A DNA stretch of 62,304 nucleotides from Phycisphaerae bacterium (GTDB taxonomy: Bacteria > Planctomycetota > Phycisphaerae > UBA1845 > PWPN01), in NCBI GenBank assembly GCA_035384605.1, contig DAOOIV010000018.1, forward strand, positions 1 to 62,304, written 5' to 3'. The notes beneath the pieces were generated by a model. It was not told the origin of the DNA and searched no databases. It saw only the letters and a list, made by a program, of their open reading frames with translations. Position numbers and translations under genes: made by a program. Shown piece after piece: positions 1 through 7,873 of this stretch. Position 1 is the stretch's first letter, and each line of letters starts with the position of its first letter.

Positions 1-160
1 CTCTCAAATCTCAAATCCCCCCAAGCCCACTGTCACACCCCCCGCGCCGAACGAGCCCAACCCCTCCCTCGCTCCAACCCCCAACCCGCCGACTCCCAAT
101 CGGCAGCCCCCAACTCCCACCCCGCACCCCTCAACCCCCTCTCAAATCTCAAATCCCCCC
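1..160. repeat. 22-bp perfect direct repeat, 1-22 and 139-160
   Basis: Both copies begin CTCTCAAATCTCAAAT and end in a run of six C. The core heptamer TCTCAAA recurs in inverted orientation at 5926-5939 (GAGATTTGAGATTT), so this is a dispersed simple-sequence family and not only a local duplication. Function is unknown. Confidence 0.7.
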
Positions 161-199
161 GCCCCGTCCCAACCTTCGCCCGCCGCCGCGCCGCCGCCA

Positions 200-256
200 G
201 GCATAAGACTAATAAGGCGTATATAGGCTCTATATAACTCTTTTAGGTGCTATGCC
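200..256. repeat. AT-rich nested inverted repeat
   Basis: TATATAG at 220-226 and CTATATA at 230-236 form a perfect 7-bp stem around the loop GCT. GGCATA (200-205) and TATGCC (251-256) form an outer 6-bp inverted repeat. The island is far more AT-rich than its surroundings. It could be a protein-binding or melting site, or a decayed mobile palindrome; nothing in the sequence decides. Confidence 0.5.
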
Positions 257-331
257 CTGGGGCCCGACGGCGCCCCCCGCGCCCCCCGAACGCGCCCACG
301 GGCCTGAACCGGACGGGTGTGCCTGACCGTC

Positions 332-1681
332 CTATGTCTTATCCGCCGGATGTACCCACGGTGTCCGGTAGGCCCGCTTGAGCAGGCGGTTGGCTTCGTC
401 ATCCCCGACCACCTGTCCTTTGGCGGCGTCCCAGGCCAGTGTGCGCCCGACTCTCATGGCGATGTTGGCCAGGATGCAGGAAGCGGTGGAAATGTGGCCC
501 TCCTCGATGTCGGCCACGGGTTTGCCGTGTGTGGCGATGGCGTTCAAGAAGTCCTTCATGTGCAACCGAGTGGCCGGCGCGGCGTTCAACTCGATGTCCT
601 TCTCGGTCAGATCCTCCGGGTATTGCTCGCGCTCGTAGACCACGTCCTTGTGGATGCTGGGCTCGTTCTTGCCCGCAGGATAAAAGTCATAGCTCATGGT
701 GCTGGCCTTGAGGGTGCCGTCGTCGCCGTAAATGATCAAGGCCCACGGGTACTTGGGATCAGGAGCGTGCCCCCAGGTACGGTGCGTCCAGACGACGTTC
801 AGACCGTCGTACTCAAACGTGGCGGTCTGAGTGTCGCTGATGTTGGACTTGCCGTCCTTTTGGACGAGGATGCCGCCGGCGGACGAGACGCGCTTCGGCC
901 AACCCAGGCCGAGCATCCAGCGGACGGTGTCCAACATGTGGATGCACATGTCCCCGACGATGCCGTTGCCGTATTCCATGAAGGTTCGCCACCAACGGCG
1001 GTGGGGAATGCCGTCGTACGGCCGCAGGGGCGCGGGTCCGGTCCACATCTCGTAATCGAGGTAGTCCGGCACGGGCTGCACCGGCGGGTTGCCGTTCGCT
1101 CGCATGTGGAAATAGCAACACACCTCCACGTGACCAACCTTGCCCAGAAGGCCGGCCTCTACGACGTTCTTCTTGCAGTCGATCAGGTGCGGCGTGCTCT
1201 TACGCTGGGTGCCGACCTGGACGACGCGGCCCTGCTTACGCGCGGCTGCGACCATTGCCGCCCCTTCGGCCACGTCGACGCTGATCGGCTTCTGGACGTA
1301 GACATGAGCCCCGGCTTCGACCGCCGCGATCATGGTCAGGGCGTGCCAGTGATCGGGCGTGCCGATCAGAACGATGTCCAGATCCTTTTCTTTGAGCATT
1401 TCGCGATAGTCGCCGTAGGTGCGAGGCCGTTTCTTCGAGGCCTGACGGGCGGCGACGAGGTCCGCCGCTTCCGCGAGCAGCCTCTTGTCGACGTCGCACA
1501 ACGAGACGACCTCGACCGGGGCAACCTGGATGAGCCGGAAAAGATCGGACTTGCCGTACCAGCCGGTGCCAATGAGCCCCACGCGTAAGGGTTTTTGTTC
1601 CGCGCCCTGGACGAAGTAACCGCCGAAGGCGGATGTGATCGATCCGACTACGCCGGCCTTGAGCAACTCGCGACGATTCAT
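332..1681 (-). CDS. Gfo/Idh/MocA family oxidoreductase, Tat-type N-terminus
   Basis: 449 aa. It begins MNRRELLKAG, a twin-arginine (RRxxLK) motif followed by a short hydrophobic stretch, so export by the Tat route with bound NAD(P) is likely. The Rossmann motif GLIGTG lies at residues 35-40. The family's EKP signature appears as QKP (K131), with HWH at 111-113. The C-terminal half resembles the Gfo/Idh substrate-binding fold, including a GDMCIHMLD segment. The substrate is presumably a sugar or cyclitol but cannot be deduced. The start is supported by GAGAGG about 8 bases upstream. The gene begins 12 bp after serA on the same strand and is probably co-transcribed with it, although the two have no obvious shared pathway. 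Confidence 0.9.
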   Translation of the reverse strand: MNRRELLKAGVVGSITSAFGGYFVQGAEQKPLRVGLIGTGWYGKSDLFRLIQVAPVEVVSLCDVDKRLLAEAADLVAARQASKKRPRTYGDYREMLKEKDLDIVLIGTPDHWHALTMIAAVEAGAHVYVQKPISVDVAEGAAMVAAARKQGRVVQVGTQRKSTPHLIDCKKNVVEAGLLGKVGHVEVCCYFHMRANGNPPVQPVPDYLDYEMWTGPAPLRPYDGIPHRRWWRTFMEYGNGIVGDMCIHMLDTVRWMLGLGWPKRVSSAGGILVQKDGKSNISDTQTATFEYDGLNVVWTHRTWGHAPDPKYPWALIIYGDDGTLKASTMSYDFYPAGKNEPSIHKDVVYEREQYPEDLTEKDIELNAAPATRLHMKDFLNAIATHGKPVADIEEGHISTASCILANIAMRVGRTLAWDAAKGQVVGDDEANRLLKRAYRTPWVHPADKT

Positions 1682-1693
1682 GTCAAGTCCTCT

Positions 1694-3295
1694 CTATACC
1701 GTAATGGGCGGCAGTGTTACCGGCAGAACACGCTGGATCGGCGGCTTGTGGCTCTCCAGGTCCTGCAGCACCTTGGACGGAATCGCCTCGTCGAGCTTGA
1801 GAACCATGAGAGCCGTGTTGTCCCGCCGAGAGAGCATCATGTCGGCGATGTTGATCCCGTTCTTGCCGAAGACGGTGCCTACCAGGCCGATCACGCCGGG
1901 TTGGTCGTCGTTGAAGATCAGAACCATGGGGCCTTCGGGTTTCAGGTTCATCTGATAGCCGTTTATCGCCATGATCCTGGGTTTGCCGTCAAGGAAGACC
2001 TCCCCGGTCACCTCGTGGGCGCCGTCCCGCGTCTTCACCTCCACGGTGACGCTGTCCGTCACGGCGCTGGCTGTCAGGTCGGCCGTCTGCTCAAGCTTGA
2101 TACCGCGCTCTTTCACGAAGCTGTCTACGTTGATCATGTTCAGCCGCGAGGTGAAATGGGGGCTGAGCACGTCAATGAGTATCTGCTTCTGAATGGTGCC
2201 CAGCAGAGGCTCCAAAGACTCGCCGTGGGTGGTGACGCTCACCGTCTCGATCACTCCCGAACCGACGTGCGATAGGATCGCCCCCATTCGCTGGGCGAGG
2301 TCCAGATAGGCCTTGTCGCGAGCGGTGAGCTGCGGCGGCAAGCCGGCCACGTTACAGGCCCAGCGGATTTCACCTTTGAGCAGATAGTTGAGCAGAATCT
2401 CAACCGCGTCGAGGGTTACCTGCAACTGTGCCTCTTCCGTCGAAGCCCCGAGGTGGGGGGACAGTACCGTGTTTGGAGCCGTCAGCAGCGGGTTGTCGGG
2501 TGCCGGCGGCTCCGTCGTATAGACGTCGATGGCCGCCCCGGCCACATGACCGCTCTTGAGGGCCTCGGCCAGATCTGCGTCATTGATCACGCCGCCGCGG
2601 GAGCTGTTGATGATCCGCACCCCCTTCTTCATTTTGGCGATGTTCTCTTTGTTGATCATCTGCCTCGTTTCGTCACTGAGCTTGGTATGAAGGGTGAGGT
2701 AATCGGCCTTGGCGAAGACCTCCTCCCGCGTGCGGCAAAGAATGACTTGTCCGTCCAACGCTGTTTCCCCGGAGAAAAACGGGTCGTACGCAATGACCTT
2801 CATATCGAAGGCCAAAGCCCGGCGAGCCACCGCGCTGCCCACGCGCCCCAAGCCGATGATTCCCAGCGTCTTGCCGGCCAACTGTGTTCCGGTGAGAGCC
2901 TTGCGATCCCATTTCTTCTCGCGGACGTGGGCATCAGCCTTGGGAACATGGCGGGACAGAGCCAGCATCAGGGCCATGGTCTGCTCGGCCGTACTCACGG
3001 TGTTGGCATCCGGCGTGTTCATCACCAGGATACCGGCCCTCGTGGCCGCCTGGAGATCCACGTTATCAACACCGACGCCCGCGCGTGCGATCACCCGCAG
3101 CTTGCCCGGGTTGGCCAAGACTTTGGCGGTGATCTTGACGCCCGAGCGGATGATCATGCCGTCGTACTCGCCGACGATGGCGGCGAGTTCATCTTCCTTC
3201 AGCCCGGTCTTGACGTCGGCTTCGATGCCGCTGGTTTCCTGGATCTTCTTCATGCCTTCCTTCGCGAGAGGATCGGCAACAAGGATCTTGATCAT
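1694..3295 (-). CDS. serA: D-3-phosphoglycerate dehydrogenase
   Basis: 533 aa, full length for the long (type 1) enzyme. It catalyses the NAD-dependent first step of serine synthesis, 3-phosphoglycerate to phosphohydroxypyruvate, in the cytosol. The catalytic domain contains the nucleotide motif TLGIIGLGRVGSA, the SSRGG segment and the catalytic histidine in LSPHLGAST. An intervening allosteric-substrate-binding domain follows, and the last 75 or so residues form an ACT domain (VLIFNDDQPGVIGLVG, then GINIADMMLSR), the usual site of serine feedback control. The open frame extends 28 codons upstream, but ATG at 3295 follows AAGAGGTG at good spacing and starts the family-typical MIKILVADPL, so that start is used. 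Confidence 0.97.
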   Translation of the reverse strand: MIKILVADPLAKEGMKKIQETSGIEADVKTGLKEDELAAIVGEYDGMIIRSGVKITAKVLANPGKLRVIARAGVGVDNVDLQAATRAGILVMNTPDANTVSTAEQTMALMLALSRHVPKADAHVREKKWDRKALTGTQLAGKTLGIIGLGRVGSAVARRALAFDMKVIAYDPFFSGETALDGQVILCRTREEVFAKADYLTLHTKLSDETRQMINKENIAKMKKGVRIINSSRGGVINDADLAEALKSGHVAGAAIDVYTTEPPAPDNPLLTAPNTVLSPHLGASTEEAQLQVTLDAVEILLNYLLKGEIRWACNVAGLPPQLTARDKAYLDLAQRMGAILSHVGSGVIETVSVTTHGESLEPLLGTIQKQILIDVLSPHFTSRLNMINVDSFVKERGIKLEQTADLTASAVTDSVTVEVKTRDGAHEVTGEVFLDGKPRIMAINGYQMNLKPEGPMVLIFNDDQPGVIGLVGTVFGKNGINIADMMLSRRDNTALMVLKLDEAIPSKVLQDLESHKPPIQRVLPVTLPPITV

Positions 3296-3351
3296 GTAAG
3301 TGTCACCTCTTTCGTTCATTTCGTTCGAGACAAGAACCGTGTCAGGCGAGC

Positions 3352-3379
3352 ATTCTAGCGAGATTCCCGTCCGCGTCAC
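3352..3379 (-). promoter_or_regulatory. Putative sigma-70-type promoter of serA
   Basis: Read on the minus strand: GTGACG (3379-3374), 16-base spacer, TAGAAT (3357-3352). Predicted transcription would start near 3345 and leave a leader of about 50 bases carrying the serA ribosome site. Confidence 0.5.
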
Positions 3380-3463
3380 GTGCCGGCCCCCTTGTGCCCC
3401 AAAGGCGACCGATTACCATTTGTTCACTCGGAGAGATTGACGCCGGAGCAGCAAGGAGACGAA

Positions 3464-4315
3464 GTGAACCTGAACGCAGAGCCTGTGAAAGTCGCTGGCG
3501 GCTTCAAGTTTTGCGAGGGGCCGGCATTCGATCCGAAAGGCCGCCTGTGGGTCGTCAATCTTCACGGTGGCTTTATCTCCAGAGTCACCATGAGCGGTAA
3601 GAAAACCCGGGTGGCCGAGACGCCGGGTCCCAACGGCGGGCAATTCGACGCCGACGGCCATTACATCTGCTGTGAGTGCAAGCGGAAGGCGATTGTCCGG
3701 GTTTCACCTGAGGGCATTATTTCAGCCCTTACTGAATCTTATGAGGGTCACCCGTTTAATGGGCCCAATGATGTGGCCATTGACGCCGACGGCGGCTTCT
3801 ATTTCACGGACCCGGATGGCAGCTCGCTCGAAAACCGGATCGGGGCGGTCTACTACGTCCGGCCCGACCGGACCATTCTGCAGGTCGACTCCGGCCTCGC
3901 GTATCCGAACGGGATCAACATCACGGTCGACCGCTCGGCCGTCCTCGTGGCCGAGACGCTGACACACCGGGTCTACCGCTACCGGCGGCGGCCTGACGGA
4001 ACGCTCGGGAGTCGCCACGTCTTCTGTCAGCTTTCGGGCGGAGTGGGACCGGACGGCATGTGTTTTGACCAAGACGGCAATCTGTACGTGGCCTGGTATG
4101 GCTCAGCCTGTGTCTACGTGGTTGATCCGTCCGGCAGGCCGATCGGCCGGCTCGTGACTCCCGGAGACAACCCGACCAACTGCTGTTTCGGTCCGCCGGG
4201 ATCGAAGTACGCGGCTTCTCTGTTCGTCACGGAAACCGTGACAAACGCAGTCTGGCGGTACGACATCGGCGTCCCGGGCATGCCGTTGCATCACTTGGCG
4301 GTGGCCAGCGAGTAA
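3464..4315 (+). CDS. SMP-30/gluconolactonase/LRE family protein
   Basis: 283 aa from GTG at 3464, which sits 5 bases after AAGGAG (3453-3458); the open frame continues 28 codons upstream without a better site. The sequence is a six-bladed beta-propeller of the SMP-30/gluconolactonase type. It shows the family's metal-site segments: FCEGPAFD (metal-binding Glu), GPNDVAID (Asn) and GPDGMCFDQDG (Asp). The family hydrolyses sugar lactones with a divalent cation. No signal peptide is evident, so it is probably cytosolic. It is divergent from serA, and the serA promoter lies within its upstream region. The substrate may be an aldonolactone made by a Gfo/Idh dehydrogenase, but that is inference from context. 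Confidence 0.88.
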   Translation: MNLNAEPVKVAGGFKFCEGPAFDPKGRLWVVNLHGGFISRVTMSGKKTRVAETPGPNGGQFDADGHYICCECKRKAIVRVSPEGIISALTESYEGHPFNGPNDVAIDADGGFYFTDPDGSSLENRIGAVYYVRPDRTILQVDSGLAYPNGINITVDRSAVLVAETLTHRVYRYRRRPDGTLGSRHVFCQLSGGVGPDGMCFDQDGNLYVAWYGSACVYVVDPSGRPIGRLVTPGDNPTNCCFGPPGSKYAASLFVTETVTNAVWRYDIGVPGMPLHHLAVASE

Positions 4316-4410
4316 TCGGTCGTTCTTCGTCACGGGCGTGTTTTGACGCGCATATCCGCTCCGCCGATCCGCAGGCCGGCAGGTTTTCTGGCGCCATTCC
4401 TGATCGAACG

Positions 4411-4438
4411 TTGAGAACCAAGTGATGCCCGGTACAAT
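4411..4438 (+). promoter_or_regulatory. Putative promoter of proC
   Basis: TTGAGA (4411-4416), 16-base spacer, TACAAT (4433-4438). Both hexamers match the sigma-70 consensus at five positions. The predicted start near 4445 leaves about 70 bases of leader before proC. Confidence 0.6.
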
Positions 4439-4514
4439 GTGCCACGCTTGGAGTCTTGTTTGAGCGGACGGCTGTCAGGTTGAGTTCTTGGAACTTGCCG
4501 GCGAGGGTGTGTCA

Positions 4515-5336
4515 GTGCCTCGACGATACGAGTACGGCTTCATCGGCGCGGGAAACATGGCCGAGGGGATCATCTCCGCCGCGGTCGGGAACCGGCTTTT
4601 CAAGAGCAGCCGGCTTGCAGTCTATGACCCGGCTGAGCAGCGAAGAGAACTGATGGTTCAGAAGTTCGGTGTCGCGGCGGTCCGGGACAGCTTTCAATTG
4701 GTGGCGGAGGCTCAACGCATCGTCCTCGCGGTGAAGCCTCAGAGCTTCGCCGAGGCCATCACGCCGCTCGCGGATCATGTGCGGCAGGATCAGCTCATCG
4801 TCAGCATCATGGCCGGCGTCAGTACCGGTCGGGTGGAGTCCCTCTTTCCGCAGATCAACCTTCGGGTGGTCCGGGTGATGCCCAACCTGCCGATTCTTGT
4901 CGGCGCGGGCGTGGCAGGCGTCTGTCCGGGTCGTTTTGCGACTGCTCAAGACGTGGCCGATGTGCAGGCGCTGTTCGATGCCGGCGGGGCGAGCGTAGTG
5001 GTGAAGGACGAGTCGCTGATTGACGCGGTCACGGCTATATCGGGTTCGGGGCCGGCCTATTTCTATTATTTCGTGGAAGCCATGGTTGCCGGAGGGGTGG
5101 CCTGCGGGCTGAGCGAGGCAGAGGCCCTCAAGCTGGCCGCGCACACATGCCTGGGAGCTGCGAGGATGATGCTGGAGACCGGCGAGCCGCCGGCCGAGCT
5201 TCGACGCAAGGTGACCAGCAAGGGCGGCACGACCCAGGCGGCACTCGATGCCATGAATGCCGCCGGAGTGGACAAGGCCATTCGCGAGGCCGTGCTGGCA
5301 GCCTTCGATCGGGCGAAGGAGTTGGGAAAGAATTAG
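4515..5336 (+). CDS. proC: Pyrroline-5-carboxylate reductase
   Basis: 273 aa from GTG at 4515, close to the usual length of about 270. It catalyses NAD(P)H-dependent reduction of 1-pyrroline-5-carboxylate to L-proline. The N-terminal Rossmann motif is GFIGAGNMAEGI. The C-terminal dimerisation/active-site domain contains AISGSGPAYFYYF and the signature KVTSKGGTTQAALDAM. GAGGG at 4503-4507 fits the GTG at 4515 better than GTG 4509 or the upstream TTG at 4488. A good promoter lies upstream and no proA or proB is nearby, so it is probably monocistronic. Confidence 0.96.
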   Translation: MPRRYEYGFIGAGNMAEGIISAAVGNRLFKSSRLAVYDPAEQRRELMVQKFGVAAVRDSFQLVAEAQRIVLAVKPQSFAEAITPLADHVRQDQLIVSIMAGVSTGRVESLFPQINLRVVRVMPNLPILVGAGVAGVCPGRFATAQDVADVQALFDAGGASVVVKDESLIDAVTAISGSGPAYFYYFVEAMVAGGVACGLSEAEALKLAAHTCLGAARMMLETGEPPAELRRKVTSKGGTTQAALDAMNAAGVDKAIREAVLAAFDRAKELGKN

Positions 5337-5417
5337 CGTGACACCGAGGCCGTCAGCTTCCGGCTCTTGGCTGATAGTACTGCGTCCATAACTCGCTGCG
5401 ATTGCGAAGGAGTGACC

Positions 5418-5843
5418 ATGAAGAGCGTCGCCAAAACCTCTCTGATCGGGTCCGTCTTGTTGATCTTCTTGGCCGCGACCGGCTGTGCCCAGCCCAAGTG
5501 CAAGGTGCAGCGATTCGGGGCGGTGATCGGCGTGAAGAAGGAGGCCATCCCCGAGTACAAGCGGCTGCATGCCGATACCTGGCCCAGCGTTCTGCAGGTC
5601 ATTCGCGAGTGCAACATCCGCAACTACTCGATCTTTCTGAAGGAGGTCGAGAAGGACAAGTGGTACTTGTTCGCCTACTACGAATACACCGGCGAGGATA
5701 TCAAGGCCGACATGGAGAAGATGAAGACCTACAAGGCCATGCAGGACTGGTGGAAACTGACCGACCCGTTGCAGGAGCCGCTGCCGATTCGTGAGAAGGG
5801 CGAATGGTGGGCTGTCGGCGAAGAGGTATTCCACACGGATTGA
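5418..5843 (+). CDS. L-rhamnose mutarotase-like lipoprotein
   Basis: 141 aa from ATG at 5418, preceded by GCGAAGGAG. The first 23 residues form a lipoprotein signal peptide ending in the lipobox ATGC (C23). The rest matches the RhaM/YiiL (DUF718) fold: YKRLHADTWP with the conserved catalytic-type His51, NIRNYSIFL, a W..AYYEY segment and the late WWKLTDP segment. Known members interconvert anomers of L-rhamnose in the cytosol, so a membrane-anchored exported version is unusual. The next genes encode a symporter and ABC importer parts, so it may feed a preferred anomer to uptake (inference). The normal C-terminal DxP...MEEVFH region is partly kept (EEVFHTD). Confidence 0.85.
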   Translation: MKSVAKTSLIGSVLLIFLAATGCAQPKCKVQRFGAVIGVKKEAIPEYKRLHADTWPSVLQVIRECNIRNYSIFLKEVEKDKWYLFAYYEYTGEDIKADMEKMKTYKAMQDWWKLTDPLQEPLPIREKGEWWAVGEEVFHTD

Positions 5844-5888
5844 CATGAGAGGCGGGGGTGGGAGAGCAAGGGGCGGCGCGCCGGAGGG

Positions 5889-5945
5889 CCAGACACGGCA
5901 ATTGAAGATTGCAGATCTGAGATCTGAGATTTGAGATTTCAGATG
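5889..5945. repeat. Short-period simple repeat
   Basis: Tandem-like GATCTGA and GATTTGA units fill this stretch between the mutarotase and symporter genes, within a 173-bp spacer. GAGATTTGAGATTT at 5926-5939 is the reverse complement of the repeat core at 1-22 and 139-160. Confidence 0.55.
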
Positions 5946-6016
5946 CCGTGAGACCTGCACCGCCCCGTCGTGCAGAGAGGCAGGGGTGATCTCCAGGACA
6001 GGTCGGGAGACGTTTG

Positions 6017-7831
6017 ATGCTTGCGTTGCAGTTGGCGATCAAGGGCCTCGATCTGGCCATTATCATCGTCTACTTCGTGGTGATCATCGGCATCGGCTGC
6101 CTGGCCGGGCTATATCGCCGTCGCGCGTCGGAGGGTAAGAACTACTTCCTCGCCGGCGGGACGCTGACCTGGCCGATCATCGGCCTGGCATTGTTCTCGA
6201 CAAACATCTCGACCATCCACCTGGTCAGCCAGGCACAAGTGGGCTACCTCAGCGGACTGGCCTACGGCAGCTTTGAATGGATGGCCCCATTCACGCTGAT
6301 CTGCCTGGCGATGTTCTTTGCTCCCTTCTACCTTCGATCGGGCGTGACCACACTGCCCGACTTCCTGGAGAAACGGTACAGCCGGGCGAGTCGCAACTGG
6401 CTTGCGCTTCTGTCGATGATCTCGGCAATATTCATTCACATCGGTTTTTCGCTGTACACCGGCGCGCTGGTGCTCAACAAGATGTTCGGCATTGACACGA
6501 TGCAGAGCGTCATCGCCATCTGTCTGCTCACCGGGTTGTACACGATCATCGGCGGGCTGCTGGCGGTCGTGCTGACCGAATCGCTGCAGACCATCATTCT
6601 GTTGTGCGGAGCCATCGCCATCACCTTGATCGGCCTGACGAAGGCCGGGGGCTGGAGCGGCATGGCCTCCAGCGTCGATCCGGTGTATCTGAACGTGATG
6701 CGGACGGCGGAGCAGTTGCCCGAACTGCCGTGGTATGCGGTGCTGCTCGGGTATCCGGTGATCGGGCTGTGGTACTGGTGTGCCGACCAGACCATCGTTC
6801 AGCGCGTCCTGGGGGCCAAGAACGAAAACCATGCCCGTGTCGGGCCGCTGTTCGCCGGTTTCATCAAGATCCTGCCGGTATTCATCTTCGTGATGCCGGG
6901 GACGATCGGCCTGGCGCTGATTCACCAGAACAAGATGCCTGCGCTGCCGGTGGCGGCGGCGCAGGAAGAGAGCGGAGCGGCTTCGCGACCTCTGACGACG
7001 GCGGAGCAGAGGGTGTACGACCATCTGACGAAGATCAGCGCGGGGCCAGACAAGGCTGTCAGCAGAGAAGATCTCAGCAAGGCCGTCGATCTGACCAAGG
7101 CGGAGATTGACGGGGCGGTGGCCGGCCTGACCGAACTGAAACTGGTGAGGGACAAGTCCGAGGACATCTACGCCCACATGATTCAGCACCTGCTTCCGAC
7201 GGGGCTCAAGGGCATCGTTGCGGCGGCGCTGCTGGCAGCACTGATGAGCACCGTTTCGGGGGCTCTCAACTCCATTGCCACGCTCTTCTGCTACGACATC
7301 TACCGGCAGTGGCGTCCACAGGTCTCGGACCACAAACTGGTGACACTGGGGCGCGTGGTGACGTTCGTTGCGATGGTTCTGTCGATTCTGTGGACGCCGT
7401 ACATTGCGCGGTTTGAGAACATCTATAAAGGGGCCAATTCGCTGATCTGTTACATTGCCCCGCCGATCACGGTGGTGTTTCTGTGGGGCGTATTCTGGCG
7501 CCGGGCATCGGCAAAGGGGGCGTTCGCCACGCTGGTTGCTGGTTCGGTGCTGGGCCTGACGGTATTCCTGCTCGAATGGTTCAAGGACTACACTGGTTGG
7601 TCGTTGAACTTCATGATGGCCGCGTTTTATCTGTTTGTCGTGTGTTCCGTGGTTCTGGTGGTTGTCTCGCTGCTGCGGCCTCAGCCGGCCGATCATCCCG
7701 GCAATGCCCTGGTGTGGAAGCACCCGCTCGAGGCTCTCCAGGGTGAGGCCTGGCGCGGGATCGGCAACTACAAGTTCCTGGCCGGGCTGCTGTTTATCAC
7801 CATGGTTGCTCTGTATATCATCTTCGGCTGA
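6017..7831 (+). CDS. Sodium:solute symporter (SSS) with inserted soluble domain
   Basis: 604 aa from ATG at 6017, with GGGAGA 6 bases upstream. It has the many hydrophobic segments of an SSS/SGLT transporter and the family's early motifs FLAGGTLTWPIIGLALF and ISTIHLV, plus TLPDFLEKRYSR. Substrate is probably a sugar or related organic solute taken up with Na+. An extra soluble segment at about residues 310-388 lies before the conserved HLLPTGLKGIVAAALLAALMS helix. Its middle (about 326-380) reads like a small winged helix: a helix (TTAEQRVYDHL), then SREDLSKAVDLTKAEIDGAV, then a short strand. It is followed by ABC importer genes, 42 bp away, in the same orientation. Confidence 0.92.
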   Translation: MLALQLAIKGLDLAIIIVYFVVIIGIGCLAGLYRRRASEGKNYFLAGGTLTWPIIGLALFSTNISTIHLVSQAQVGYLSGLAYGSFEWMAPFTLICLAMFFAPFYLRSGVTTLPDFLEKRYSRASRNWLALLSMISAIFIHIGFSLYTGALVLNKMFGIDTMQSVIAICLLTGLYTIIGGLLAVVLTESLQTIILLCGAIAITLIGLTKAGGWSGMASSVDPVYLNVMRTAEQLPELPWYAVLLGYPVIGLWYWCADQTIVQRVLGAKNENHARVGPLFAGFIKILPVFIFVMPGTIGLALIHQNKMPALPVAAAQEESGAASRPLTTAEQRVYDHLTKISAGPDKAVSREDLSKAVDLTKAEIDGAVAGLTELKLVRDKSEDIYAHMIQHLLPTGLKGIVAAALLAALMSTVSGALNSIATLFCYDIYRQWRPQVSDHKLVTLGRVVTFVAMVLSILWTPYIARFENIYKGANSLICYIAPPITVVFLWGVFWRRASAKGAFATLVAGSVLGLTVFLLEWFKDYTGWSLNFMMAAFYLFVVCSVVLVVVSLLRPQPADHPGNALVWKHPLEALQGEAWRGIGNYKFLAGLLFITMVALYIIFG

Positions 7832-7873
7832 CGCGGCGGAATTCGGTTCTCGCGCCGTCAGATGGGAGTGAAA

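Larger units (their letters stand above)
1..331. other. Intergenic, C-rich, with a direct repeat and an AT-rich stem-loop
   Basis: No gene is visible here. The first 180 bases are strongly C-rich on the plus strand and low in complexity. A 22-bp sequence beginning CTCTCAAATCTC occurs identically at 1-22 and 139-160. An AT-rich island at about 200-256 follows and is described separately. The region lies downstream of the minus-strand oxidoreductase gene that ends at 332. Confidence 0.6.

Noticed and set aside
317..1588. 423-codon plus-strand open frame
   Set aside because: Antisense to a clear Gfo/Idh gene; composition typical of a shadow frame.
4512..5960. 482-codon minus-strand open frame
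   Set aside because: Antisense to proC and the mutarotase-like gene; no recognisable domain and no ribosome site.
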